Part shown: in pieces, positions 36,179 to 46,400 of the stretch
Position numbering within the stretch: the stretch's first letter is position 1
How the letters are laid out: each line of letters opens with the position of its first letter
Source: Paenibacillus oryzisoli
Lineage (GTDB): Bacteria; Bacillota; Bacilli; Paenibacillales; NBRC-103111
Direction of reading: 5' to 3'
DNA length: 64,000 nucleotides
Assembly: GCF_001653565.1 (NCBI RefSeq)
Contig: NZ_LYPB01000080.1
Span: 53,236-117,235, forward strand
The notes under the pieces: generated by a model
Databases searched by the model: none
Seen by the model: the letters and a program-made list of their open reading frames with translations, nothing else
Told to the model about the DNA's origin: nothing
Translations under genes and position numbers: made by a program

Positions 36179-36892
36179 TTGGAAAAACTAAACGCATTAC
36201 ATTACCCTGGGAAAATATATCTTGTTATTGTCCTGAGTGTTGCTACGTTACTTAGTTTAATAAGTGTCTATAACATTCAGACTCCGGAAGGAAGTAGACC
36301 GTATTTATTTATCTTTTGGGATACATTTCTGGCTTGGGTTCCTGTTGGATTTGCCGTAATGCTGGATGTACTATTTAGCTATACCCGTAAGCGGGTTCGT
36401 GCGTTACTCCTCATAATCGTCGGTGCTGCTTGGTTGTTTTTCTATCCCAACGCGCCATATCTTGTGACCGATTTACTGCATGTATTCGCGCGGTACAGTC
36501 TTGACCCTACAAAGCGGTTCTGGTCAGATATCGCATTTTGGCAGCACCTATTTACTATATTTACAATTGCGATGTTAGGCCTTTTACTGGGTGCATATTC
36601 ACTTTTCTCCGTGCAGCATTTGATGAGAATATCATTTGGCGTTATGGCTAGTTGGATCTTTGCAATTCTTGTTCTCTTGCTAAGTAGTTTCGGTATCTAC
36701 ATTGGCAGATTTATTCGATGGAATAGTTGGGATGTTATCATGCGACCAGGTCATATTTTACAGGAATTAATTGTTATGTTTACGGATAGGAGTAAGCTTT
36801 ATCATATTGTATCTTTTTGTAAGTTCATGTTTATGGTTTTACTCATTAGTTACGTACTGATATATGTCATAACCAAAGTTAGGAAAGTATAG
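36179..36892 (+). CDS. DUF1361 integral membrane protein
   Basis: A 237-residue multi-pass membrane protein with about six or seven hydrophobic helices. The signature LIIVGAAWLFFYPNAPYLV, then TDLLHV, is the hallmark of DUF1361. TTG 36179 lies 6-7 bases behind AAGGAGA; TTG 36161 is further up. Function is unknown. It is followed by a short AT-rich gap and the GntR fusion gene. Confidence 0.85.
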   Translation: MEKLNALHYPGKIYLVIVLSVATLLSLISVYNIQTPEGSRPYLFIFWDTFLAWVPVGFAVMLDVLFSYTRKRVRALLLIIVGAAWLFFYPNAPYLVTDLLHVFARYSLDPTKRFWSDIAFWQHLFTIFTIAMLGLLLGAYSLFSVQHLMRISFGVMASWIFAILVLLLSSFGIYIGRFIRWNSWDVIMRPGHILQELIVMFTDRSKLYHIVSFCKFMFMVLLISYVLIYVITKVRKV

Positions 36893-37001
36893 ATTTCGAG
36901 GTGTGGGAAGAGGGGAATTGAAATGACAATATAAGCCAGATTGCGATATAATATAACCCAGATACATACCAGTTTAGAAGGACCCGGAGGTTCGTAGTTT
37001 C

Positions 37002-38381
37002 ATGATGGAGAAACCTAGTCGATCTACTTTTCGAACAAGATTGGAAGAGATGGTTGCATCCTTGCGCCATAATATTGTATCTGGAAAACTGCAGCCAGGT
37101 GATTATTTGCCATCCGAATTAACGCTTGTGGAGCAGTATAACCTGAGTAAAAACTCGGTCCGCAAAGGTTTGAACCAGTTACTCGCACAAGAAATGATTG
37201 AAAAAGTGCCTCGAATCGGCACGCGTGTCGTAGGAGCAGGGTTATGTGAGAAGCTCACTTTGAAGTTTGGCTATTACCCAATGCTAACAATGGAAGTTAA
37301 TCTTTTAGAGCTAGTCGATATCTTTAAAAGTCTGAATCCTCATATTGATCTTCATATGATTCCACTCTCGAGCTCATTTTTTTCGCAAAATATGCAGGAG
37401 GTCATGGAGCGAGATGCACTGGATGTGCTTACGCTTAACTTACAGAACTACGAGGCTTTTACGGATCGCGGAGACGTAGCGAATATGTTGGAACCGCTTC
37501 ACCCACGAGAAGGTGTTTATCCTTTCCTACAGAGGCCGTTTATTAGTGATGGGAATCTGTATGTGCAACCATTCACATTTTCTCCGATTATCTTGTGTTA
37601 CAATAGGGCTCATTTCAAGGAAGCCAATCTCCCTGAACCAGACAGCGGCTGGAATTGGGATGATGTACAGCGCACGGCACGTGTCTTGTCGCAAAAAAAT
37701 GAGAGGTTCGGACTGTTTTTCCATTTGCAGTCTATCAATCGGTGGCCGCTCTTCTTGTTGCAGAATAAGGTCGTATTTGAACGAGATGACAGGGGCAAGC
37801 TCATCCTTGACAATGAACCTTTTCGGGAGTCGATGCGCTTAAGTCTGCAATTGTTCGAGGGGTTGAATCCAGAGAGCTCCTATTTGTCTGAACAAGACTC
37901 CGATTGCGAAATGTATTTCATGCAGCAGAAAGCTTCCATGATTGTCACGAGTTATTATAGTCTTAATCATTTGCGAAATGCCGGATTTGATTACGATATC
38001 GCACCGCTGCCTTATTCCGAAGAAGCAAGAACGCAGCTGGTCATGATTGGACTTGCTCTCAACAAGCACAGCAAACAGAAAGAAGCGGCACAGGCGCTAA
38101 TTGATTTCCTCCAATCGGACCAAGCGCAGCTTCATATTCGAAGGCATACGCTTGCGCTTCCGAGTGTTCAAGCATTGTCGGAATGGAAGGGACAGGCGGA
38201 GATTTCCCGGCCGAGCAAGTTTATGATGTATCGGGATATCATTCCTACATTCCGCCTCTATTCCGACATGAATGTCACCTTCCGTGAGTTGGAAACGATG
38301 AGACGAGTATTCAAGCTGTATTGGGCGCGACTCGATGATTTTGAAACTACTTTTCGTAGATTGAAAGAAGCTCTGCAGTAA
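37002..38381 (+). CDS. GntR-type regulator fused to a sugar-binding-protein domain
   Basis: A 459-residue protein without a signal peptide. Residues about 5-80 form a GntR winged helix (LRHNIVSGKLQPGDYLPSEL, then YNLSKNSVRKGLNQL). Residues about 90-430 match a family-1 extracellular solute-binding protein (YYPMLTMEVNLLELVDIFK, then LHPREGVYPFLQRPF), with no lipobox. It probably senses a sugar in the cytoplasm and controls nearby carbohydrate genes. The arrangement is seen in Paenibacillaceae (memory). GGAGG lies 11 bases before ATG 37002. A perfect terminator follows. Confidence 0.85.
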   Translation: MMEKPSRSTFRTRLEEMVASLRHNIVSGKLQPGDYLPSELTLVEQYNLSKNSVRKGLNQLLAQEMIEKVPRIGTRVVGAGLCEKLTLKFGYYPMLTMEVNLLELVDIFKSLNPHIDLHMIPLSSSFFSQNMQEVMERDALDVLTLNLQNYEAFTDRGDVANMLEPLHPREGVYPFLQRPFISDGNLYVQPFTFSPIILCYNRAHFKEANLPEPDSGWNWDDVQRTARVLSQKNERFGLFFHLQSINRWPLFLLQNKVVFERDDRGKLILDNEPFRESMRLSLQLFEGLNPESSYLSEQDSDCEMYFMQQKASMIVTSYYSLNHLRNAGFDYDIAPLPYSEEARTQLVMIGLALNKHSKQKEAAQALIDFLQSDQAQLHIRRHTLALPSVQALSEWKGQAEISRPSKFMMYRDIIPTFRLYSDMNVTFRELETMRRVFKLYWARLDDFETTFRRLKEALQ

Positions 38382-38403
38382 GATGAATTAGGATACAAGG
38401 TAG

Positions 38404-38440
38404 AAAGGGTAGGGATCATGAGATCCGCTACCCTTTTTTT
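38404..38440 (+). terminator. Terminator after the GntR fusion gene
   Basis: AAAGGGTAG and GGATC, loop ATGA, GATCC, one-base bulge, CTACCCTTT then TTTT: strong stem and T-tract, just before the convergent gene's stop at 38445. Confidence 0.85.
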
Positions 38441-38444
38441 AAAT

Positions 38445-41400
38445 TTAGTATTGAATAAGGACATTAGGGTCTGTGACCGTGTTAGCGACAATTTCTTTCC
38501 GAATTCCTCCGGAAATGGCACTCAGGGTATACGTCCCAGCTAACAATTCCTTGTTTGATTGGCCATTCGTTGTTACGCCAAATGTCCGCCAGCTCCCCCC
38601 GTAATAGGAGAGGGTACCTTCCTGGGGAGTTCCTTGGGCGTTCTTTAATTGAACGTTAACAAGGATCGTTTGGAAGGAAACGCTAGGATCTGCCCCTACA
38701 TGCTGCACTTTCTGGTTCAACGTACCTTCATAATTCATTGCGAACGTATACGCATTCGCCAACATTTCTTTACCAGCCTCGCCCTCGCTGTTCGTCACAC
38801 CTAAGGACTTCCAGCTTCCTGCGTAATAACTGATAGATCCGCCACTTAACGGGTTACCTAAGCTATTCGTAAGGTTTACATTTACAGGAATCGTGTGGAA
38901 AACAAGTAAGGGATCTGTACCGATGTTTTGAACTTTCTCATTCCTTGCTCCATCATAGGTAATTGCAAACGTGTACGAGCCTGCTAACAATTCTTTGTTG
39001 GCTGCGCCAGCAAGAATTGAACCGAAAGTCCGCCAACCTCCGCCATAATAGGAGACAGTTCCTTCTCCGTGCGGGAGACCTTGGCTGTTCGTAAACTGAA
39101 CACCGACGTTAACGGTCTGAAACGCAACATTAGGGTTTGTTCCTGTGTTTTGAGTTATCTCATTGCGCGTACCTTCGTAAGTGATTGCAAAGGTATAGCT
39201 TTTGTTGGCTATCGGTTTGCTGACAGAACCAGAGGCGTCGGTGACCCCAAATGTTTTCCAGCCTCCGTCATAATAGCTAACGGAGCCACCGCTGAGCGGA
39301 TTACCTGCACTGTCTTTCAAGATTACCTTAACGGCATTCTCAGTCGGAGTTTCATTGCCCGACGAAGCGCGTGTTACGGTTACCGAATACACGTTCGTTG
39401 ATCCGTCGAGTGCGGTGACGGTGAGTTTAATCGTATTGACTCCTGTGCTCAAAGGGATGGAAGAACTCGCCAAACCGCTCGTTAAGTTAATCGGACCTTG
39501 CACAAGCGTGTTGCTGCTGTTGTACACGCTAGTGGTTACCGTCGCGTGTGCGGTGTCATACACGGTCGCTGTCACCGTTAGTGCCGATACGCCTGCAGCT
39601 ACGTTGTGTGTATAGCTAGTCAGTTCCCGTGAGAATGGCTCACTAAGCGAACCACTGCTTAAAAGAATGGAACTTAAATCTGCCGACGGAGGAAGAGGTT
39701 GGACCGTGACATTAATTGTATTCGATCGTTTGGTTCTGCCGTTTAATGTGATATCCGCATACACACTAGCCGTTCCTTCTTTGATCGCTTTCGCCTGGCC
39801 GTCTACGATGGATAGTACCGTTGGGTCGCTGCTTGTATAAGTAATGGTGGTTCCTGCCAGAATCGCTGGCATTCCGTTCTCAAGCTGACCGGTAGGAAGT
39901 ATCGGCTCACTTGCTCCTTGCGTCAGAGAAACATCCGCCATCGAAATAGAAGCTTGAGATAATCGAACAGGTAGTCTGTATAGATTGGGTCCCGAAGTAT
40001 AATAGATACTGCCATCTATGCCTATATCCATTAAATTCGTTGGGGTATCCGAGAGCGTACGATAATTGAGTGTGTTAGGATCAATTACGGTTATATAGCG
40101 TGCGATGGTTGTATAGAGTAAGCCATCTTGCCCCCAGCGTAAATAGAAGGCTCTCCAGGTGCTGCCACCATTAGCGTTTGAGAACATCAGCTGGCTTTTG
40201 ACAACCTCAAGGGTGCTCGGGTTCAATGCATAAATGGCATAAATGTTAGTGCCGTCCATACCAGTTCCCCAAGCAATTCCCCATAATAGCCCGTCTGGTC
40301 CGAAAGATAAGCCTCCAAATAAGCGGGGGGAAGACAAACCTGGTATGGAAGGTTCAAATTCGTTCAGTTTGGTGTTCGTATTGACATCCCACTTAAATAA
40401 TTTGGCATGTGTGGCGGCTGGTATGGAGCCGAGACCGCCATCTATGGACGTTCCACCAAAGAGGATCCCATTCTTATAAGCAAGTGAGATAAGGGATTGA
40501 TCGGTAACCACATTGCGTGTGGATTGCCATAATCCTGTTGTTTCATTGTAGATCGTTAGACTGCCGCCTAAGTTGCCATAACCAGGGATGGTTCCGATGA
40601 ATAGCCGATTGTCCCCGGAAGCGAACGCGTATGGCCGATCTTGAAGGTTCGGAATCGTGTAAACAAGTTTAGGATTAGACGTAGGTGTATCTCCGTATTG
40701 ATAAGGTTGGGTGGCATCATAGGCATAGATTCTTGCTCCGCCGTAAGCACCGAAATAGGTTTTGCCATTCAAAAAGCCGATTTCTTCCACTTGATGTGGG
40801 GAATAGGGGGAAGATACCTGCAAGTCGTAGGTTTGTGTTTCTTGATTCAACACACTCAAACCGTCAATAAAGCCGCCAAGATATACCTTCTTGTCAGGAC
40901 CTGCTGCCAAACTTTGAATATTGACACCTTCCCTGGCAAGGGGAACTTGGATCAATTGAATCGAGTTGTCGTTAGGGTTATACAGGGTATACTTGCCGTC
41001 CTCGTAAAGGGTTGCTAAAGCCTGCTCACCACTCGAGAGTGTCACCCAGCCGTAAGCTTTTGTTCCCTTCTCAGGCAGCGTATTTGGCTGTGTTACTTGT
41101 TGAACGGTATTCGTTGATACTTGATAGGACCATAAGTTGTTGGAAACTTTGTTACGGTAATAGAGCAGATTCGCGTTATAAGGGGACGGGGGTGAAATTT
41201 TGCCGTCGTACGCTTCAGGCGAGTCATAAGGTACACTTTTTAAGACGCTGAGTGTTTGCTCGTTCACAATAACTAATGAAGTACCGTGTGTGACATAAAG
41301 CAGCCCATTATACGGGGTGATGTTATGAACAAAATCGTCCATGCCCGTGAACGGCATTGGGATTTCTGTTTTGACACCCGTGCTTCGATCCATGCGAATT

Positions 41401-42986
41401 AAATGTTTCTTGGAGCCGATGCCGACATATAAGTATTGGTCAGTCACACCAGCACCACGAGCATATTGCTCTTTGTCGTGCATTCGGCCCAAATCAGCAA
41501 ATTTTTGGGTATGCGTATCATATGAAAATACTTTGGCATTGGGACTGGTTGAGCCATAAATGATACCGTCTGTGCTGGCATCCAAGTCCCATACGAAATT
41601 GTCAACAGGATTGGTGTCGATCATGGTGATGTTCCGATAACCGGGCCGAGTGTCAAATTTCCAAAAGTTGCGGTTGGCTGTTGCAGCGAAATAAACATTG
41701 TTGTCGGCTCCGACCGTCACAGCCCACGTTTCAGTCGTACCAGGAACTGAGATTTGGGAGTTGATGACACCAGTCGCTGCATCAATGGCATAGAAAGTAC
41801 CTGGATTGCCATTGGTAACGAAATACAATTCGCCATTCCCGATCGCGCCTCCAAGCGTCGTGGTTGTCAGCGTCGCTTTACCTAAATTGATCGCATTCTC
41901 GAACGCATATGGCATTACGAGTGCTTCACCTTTATACCTAAACGAGATATCGTCAAAATACACGTCGCTCAATGTGCCTACGCCTGAATACAATAGCACT
42001 TTTGCTTTGACTGCTGATTCAGCTGCAATACCTTCTACTTTGAGCACATCGCTCCAAGTATTAATAGGTGCGGTAAAAGAGCGTGAGGTGGTGCCGACTT
42101 CTTTGTCCGCTCCATCGTAAAATTTAATGTACAGATTGACGCCACCCCCAGACACTAAGTAAACATTCGCTTTGGCTTCATATCTGCCATTCGAATGAAT
42201 TCCAATGGCTTGGGTACTAAGTCCGACTGGTTTATCCGTGTAAGTATCTATCAGCTGAAGACTGGATAAACCGCTTTTCTTCTGAGTGCTGGTGACGGAC
42301 ACAGCAGAGGGAGGCGTTCCCGGATATAATTCCCAACCAGGAATGAGAGCACCTGAAGCTGGTTCTTCGAAGCTTGGGTTATACACACTGACTTCATTTG
42401 GATCGATGCGATAGAATTGCACGTCATCCACATAAGCTGTCATTAGGACACTGGAAGCAGCATAGGGAAAGACTGTTGCATAAGCGGCTCCTTCCGGTGC
42501 GGTGCCGGATACACGAACGTCAAGCCAAGTATTTAAAGCAGGATTGGTTAGGTAAAATGTTGCCTGCTTGTTCATAAATTGACCTGAAGCATTATACCAA
42601 CGTATCCACAGACCTGGTGTACCGCCGCTATAATTTTCTAGATTCAATTTAATTTTTGCTTCATAAGCTTGGTTTGCTGTGACCGCTAGCTTCGCGCTTT
42701 CGGCACCGAGTCCACCAGTGCTGGGTTTGCTCATCTTAAGACTTCTCGTACCTACAAACAAAGTTGACTCCGATAAGGATAGACTGGATGCTAATCCGAA
42801 CGCGCTCCAACTAGGAATTTTACCTGCGATCAAATTTTGCTCGAATCCGCCGTTAGGTACTGGAATCATCTCAATCGGTTCGGCTGCCCGTGAATGAGAA
42901 GGAAGTAGGAAAGCTAAGAAGAGTATAGCGATGAGCCCAATCACCCCATGCTGCCATCTGAATGTTATGCCTGTGTACGTATTCAT
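38445..42986 (-). CDS. Giant secreted CBM/beta-propeller protein with Ig-like repeats
   Basis: A 1513-residue secreted protein. The signal peptide ends HSRAAEP. Two CBM-like sandwiches follow (NGGFEQNLIAGKIPSWSAFG and NPSFEEPASGALIPGWELYP). Then comes a long beta-propeller with repeated text such as LQDRPYAFASGDNRLFIG, and a BIG2-like domain. A cadherin-like domain (LSSILLSSGSLSEPFSREL) leads into four repeats of about 74 residues at 38448-39332. No sortase motif, S-layer domain or dockerin is visible, so it is probably released or bound by its CBMs. ATG 42986 lies behind AAGGTG. It converges on the GntR fusion gene and diverges from a paralogue at 43471. Confidence 0.85.
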   Translation of the reverse strand: MNTYTGITFRWQHGVIGLIAILFLAFLLPSHSRAAEPIEMIPVPNGGFEQNLIAGKIPSWSAFGLASSLSLSESTLFVGTRSLKMSKPSTGGLGAESAKLAVTANQAYEAKIKLNLENYSGGTPGLWIRWYNASGQFMNKQATFYLTNPALNTWLDVRVSGTAPEGAAYATVFPYAASSVLMTAYVDDVQFYRIDPNEVSVYNPSFEEPASGALIPGWELYPGTPPSAVSVTSTQKKSGLSSLQLIDTYTDKPVGLSTQAIGIHSNGRYEAKANVYLVSGGGVNLYIKFYDGADKEVGTTSRSFTAPINTWSDVLKVEGIAAESAVKAKVLLYSGVGTLSDVYFDDISFRYKGEALVMPYAFENAINLGKATLTTTTLGGAIGNGELYFVTNGNPGTFYAIDAATGVINSQISVPGTTETWAVTVGADNNVYFAATANRNFWKFDTRPGYRNITMIDTNPVDNFVWDLDASTDGIIYGSTSPNAKVFSYDTHTQKFADLGRMHDKEQYARGAGVTDQYLYVGIGSKKHLIRMDRSTGVKTEIPMPFTGMDDFVHNITPYNGLLYVTHGTSLVIVNEQTLSVLKSVPYDSPEAYDGKISPPSPYNANLLYYRNKVSNNLWSYQVSTNTVQQVTQPNTLPEKGTKAYGWVTLSSGEQALATLYEDGKYTLYNPNDNSIQLIQVPLAREGVNIQSLAAGPDKKVYLGGFIDGLSVLNQETQTYDLQVSSPYSPHQVEEIGFLNGKTYFGAYGGARIYAYDATQPYQYGDTPTSNPKLVYTIPNLQDRPYAFASGDNRLFIGTIPGYGNLGGSLTIYNETTGLWQSTRNVVTDQSLISLAYKNGILFGGTSIDGGLGSIPAATHAKLFKWDVNTNTKLNEFEPSIPGLSSPRLFGGLSFGPDGLLWGIAWGTGMDGTNIYAIYALNPSTLEVVKSQLMFSNANGGSTWRAFYLRWGQDGLLYTTIARYITVIDPNTLNYRTLSDTPTNLMDIGIDGSIYYTSGPNLYRLPVRLSQASISMADVSLTQGASEPILPTGQLENGMPAILAGTTITYTSSDPTVLSIVDGQAKAIKEGTASVYADITLNGRTKRSNTINVTVQPLPPSADLSSILLSSGSLSEPFSRELTSYTHNVAAGVSALTVTATVYDTAHATVTTSVYNSSNTLVQGPINLTSGLASSSIPLSTGVNTIKLTVTALDGSTNVYSVTVTRASSGNETPTENAVKVILKDSAGNPLSGGSVSYYDGGWKTFGVTDASGSVSKPIANKSYTFAITYEGTRNEITQNTGTNPNVAFQTVNVGVQFTNSQGLPHGEGTVSYYGGGWRTFGSILAGAANKELLAGSYTFAITYDGARNEKVQNIGTDPLLVFHTIPVNVNLTNSLGNPLSGGSISYYAGSWKSLGVTNSEGEAGKEMLANAYTFAMNYEGTLNQKVQHVGADPSVSFQTILVNVQLKNAQGTPQEGTLSYYGGSWRTFGVTTNGQSNKELLAGTYTLSAISGGIRKEIVANTVTDPNVLIQY
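38448..39332 (-). repeat. Four tandem ~74-residue repeats in the giant secreted protein
   Basis: Four units (73, 74, 75 and 73 residues) each start with a V-x-V-x-x-x-N strand and hold SYY-x-GGW-K/R-TFG and YTFAI-like motifs. These are protein repeats, probably Ig-like (Big/PKD type) sandwiches, and not DNA-level satellite. Confidence 0.85.
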
Positions 42987-43040
42987 CAACATCACCTTCT
43001 TTCCATTTTCTGCCCATAGACAGGTTGATGTCATTCTTGT

Positions 43041-43091
43041 AGTTAACGCTTACATCGTAGGTAATTGTAAAGATTAGTACGCGCTGATCAA
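43041..43091 (-). promoter_or_regulatory. Promoter of the giant gene with overlapping cre-like site
   Basis: On the minus strand TTGATC (43091-43086) and TACAAT (43069-43064) are 16 bases apart. Directly after the expected start lies TGTAAGCGTTAACT (43054-43041), which matches the CcpA cre consensus TGWAANCGNTNWCA in all but the last base. A cre at about +4 to +17 should give repression by preferred sugars. Confidence 0.6.
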
Positions 43092-43336
43092 CTCCTTTCC
43101 TTTCCTGGCTGAGTGCATGTATTGGTATATATCTGGTTCACAATGTTCATGTTATGCCAATCAAAATCAGCTGTCAACACGAAAAATTTAGCTCCTTAAA
43201 TATGAAAAAAGCACCAATTTTTAGCTGTAAGTTCTTGAAAAGAGACACTATTTCTTGAATGCGTGTGCTAGTTATGTCATTGTGCAGCACCTATAATTAA
43301 TCCGAGTATATTCCACACCAATATGTATCTATGAAT

Positions 43337-43372
43337 CGTCCTACTGATCATGAAATGCCAATCAGTAGAACG
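43337..43372 (+). promoter_or_regulatory. Leader hairpin upstream of the 43471 gene
   Basis: CGTCCTACTGAT and ATCAGTAGAACG form a 12-base stem with one mismatch around a 12-base loop. ATTTCTTTGTATT follows. It could be an attenuator or an operator dyad, in the leader after a TATAAT at 43292. Confidence 0.45.
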
Positions 43373-43408
43373 ATTTCTTTGTATTCTCGGGGAAAGGAGG
43401 TGAGATTA

Positions 43409-43447
43409 GTGAAATCCCGATTGAGTCTCACGAACAACCGCAACTAA
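43409..43447 (+). CDS. 12-codon leader ORF
   Basis: AAAGGAGG (43393-43400) is followed after 8 bases by GTG, which opens a 12-codon frame (MKSRLSLTNNRN) and stop TAA at 43445-43447. It ends 23 bases before the ATG of the giant protein gene (43471), which has its own GAGGAG. A perfect ribosome-binding site for such a tiny frame suggests a leader peptide that couples or controls translation. Confidence 0.5.
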   Translation: MKSRLSLTNNRN

Positions 43448-43470
43448 CTTTCATGCGAGGAGTGGTAAGA

Positions 43471-46400
43471 ATGAGTCTAGGGAAGCATCACCGATTGTGG
43501 GTTCCATTCATCTTTACGGTTTGGAGCGTTGTCATGATTGTAAGTATGTTCGGCAACCGAGAAGCACATGCTGCTGGTATTGCTATGTCGCTACCGAATT
43601 CTTCATTCGAGGAGGAAGGAGCAAGTATTCCGAATTGGAACACCCATCCAACTTTCGGAACGTCAACAGCAACGGTTTCGAACGTAAGGGCTTACACGGG
43701 ATCAAAAAGTATGAAGATGGTGGATGCCAGCTCTTCAAGTTCGCTTGCACGCGTGAGCGATAAAATCAGCATCTCGCCAACGGAGCAAATTGCATATACC
43801 GCATCGGCCTATGCGTATATCGAGCAAGGATCCGTTGAAGTTTATTTGGTTTTCTATAACGGCACGACAGAAACTCGCGTACCTCCCGCAAGCGTCACAC
43901 CAACGGTAGATCAGTGGAATAAACGCACGATAACGGCAGAGGCACCAGCTGGTGCAACAGAAGTGGCAGTGATGATCTATAGTGGATTAGCCAGTATTAC
44001 AACGGCCTATATCGATGATATATCCATCGGGAAGACGGTGAAGAATCCTGGCTTTGAAACGGCAGACTTAACTGGAAATTGGACAGTATCAGGCGCAGCG
44101 TCATCGACCACGGCGAAAAACGGTGGAGCATATAGTCTCAAGCTGGATGACGCAAGTTCGTTGGCAGCGAGCTATGCGGAGAGCAGCAATGTTCCTGTCA
44201 CATCCAATGCTAGGGTTTCCGCAGCAGCGAAAGTATATATTGCGAGCGGGAATACAGAAGTAAGCATGCACCTTCTTTTCAAGAATGCAACTGGCACGGT
44301 AATCAAAGAAGTTGAAAACACATTCAGTGGTACTACATTGCAATGGATCCCGCTTACGATTTCAGCAACGACTCCGAACGTAACAGGAGCCAAAACCGTA
44401 TCCGTCTACTTCACGACGAAAACCACGGCAGTAACGGTTGCCTATGTTGACGATGTGACGCTCGATACGCCGATCGAATACAACTTGGGCACGCAGATTG
44501 TGAACAATCCGCTTGACGGAGCCGTATTCGGCAAAGATGCAAGCAGCAGTTATGATCTTATGTATGTCGGATCCAGTGGTTATCCATCCAAGTTCGTGGT
44601 GTACGATGCGCGAACAGGCGAACTTCTGGATGATCACGATCTCGATCAAATTGAAGCGGTCTGGGGCATGACTGTCGCTTCAGATCAATCTGTTTATTTG
44701 GGAACGGCTAACAAGAGGGCACTCTATCGCTATGTACCTGGAACAGTTAGCGTTAACGGAGGTGTTAAGACCATCACGGGTAGTTCCTTGCAGAAGACGA
44801 CCTTGGACGCAGGCTTGAACGTCATTTGGGATGTGACAGCGGGGAGCAGCGGGAATGTTTACGGCGGCACGGCCACAGATGGCAAAGCATTCCTGTACAA
44901 TCCAACGAGTGGTGCTACCGTTTTGAACGGCAACCAAGCAATTGTCAGCGGTTTGGCACATGTTAGATCGATTGCTTATGGAAGTGATACCGAAGTATTC
45001 ATGGGAATGGGACCCACTTCTAATGCCACGATCATTCGATTTAATCCAACAACGGGTACACAGTCCACGATTTCTCCCAGCGGTTACGGCAGTACGTACG
45101 TCCTTGGGCTCGATTACATCCCGAATGGGTCAGATTCGAAACTTTTCGCCAAATTGTCGAGTGAACCTCTGATCGTCATCAATCCGACAACAGGGGGAGT
45201 CGATGCTTCTCTAGGCAATGTGGATTCGATCGGTGTGTCGAGTAAGCATCCGACGGATGATAAAGTGTACTATACCAAAGGGACTCATTTGTATGTCTAC
45301 GATATATCTGCAAAGACACAAACTGACCTCGGTGACGTAGGGGGCAAGGCGGCTGGCTATACCTTTGTAACGGAGGCCGGCAATACGTATCTGTATGCTG
45401 CACTATCCTCGGGTAAAATTCTGAAATACAAACTTGGAGCAACGCCAATAATTGACACGTCGATTTCATTCACGATTCCGGATTCTCCGACTAAGATCCG
45501 CTCACTCGTGAAAGGTCCGGGAGATCGCATTTATACTAGCGGCTATCTTCGCGGTGGTTTAAGCGTCTACCAACCAGATACCGGCAAGCTAACTCGAAAT
45601 AGAGGTGCGGGTCAGGCAGAGAACATGACGACAATTGGCAATAACTTGTATCTGGGCATCTATCCTGGAGCGTGGATCAAAAAGTACGACACGAACTCAT
45701 CGTGGAACGATACGACGAATCCGTCGCTTCTTTTTCAAGATATTGCGGGCTCGCCTAATTACCAGGACCGGCCCTTTGGGATGTTGGCAGACCCTGCATC
45801 AAATCGACTGTATGTTGGTTCTGTCGCAAGCTCTGGTAAACTAAGCGGCTCCTTCACGGTGTATGACTTAACGACGTCAACGAGAGTTACGACTGTGCCG
45901 GACATCGTTGATGATCAAAGTATTATCGCGTTAGCCTACAAAAATAATAAAGTATATGGAGGTTCATCTGTATATGGAGGGATTGGAAGTACAGCAAATC
46001 CTAGTGTAACCGAGGGAAAAGTATTCACATGGCAAACGACTAGCTCAAATTCACTTCCCGTTCCTCAGTTTGTGCCAGTTGCGGGTAGGAAGGTTATATC
46101 TGATCTTATCGTCGGTCCAGACGGTAACATTTGGGGGATCGCCGAAGGAAACTCATCCACGGATCCATCTCGGAATCTGACGGCGGATCTATTTATTTTT
46201 GATCCGAATAATCCTGATGCGGCTCATACGACGATTTATGCTAACAAATTCACGTCATCCGGGAATGTATCCTGGCAGGGCGGGAAGATGGTTGTCGGCA
46301 GAGACGGCAATGTTTACGTTACTAACGGAGGCAAATTATATGCGGTTGATGCGAGTTCGACTACGAAGGATGCTGTTATGTTGGTCTCAACTGGAGTGTC

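Noticed and set aside
38448..39332. CRISPR-like or satellite repeats
   Set aside because: The periodic signal comes from four protein repeats of 74 residues with diverged DNA, not short identical repeats with spacers.
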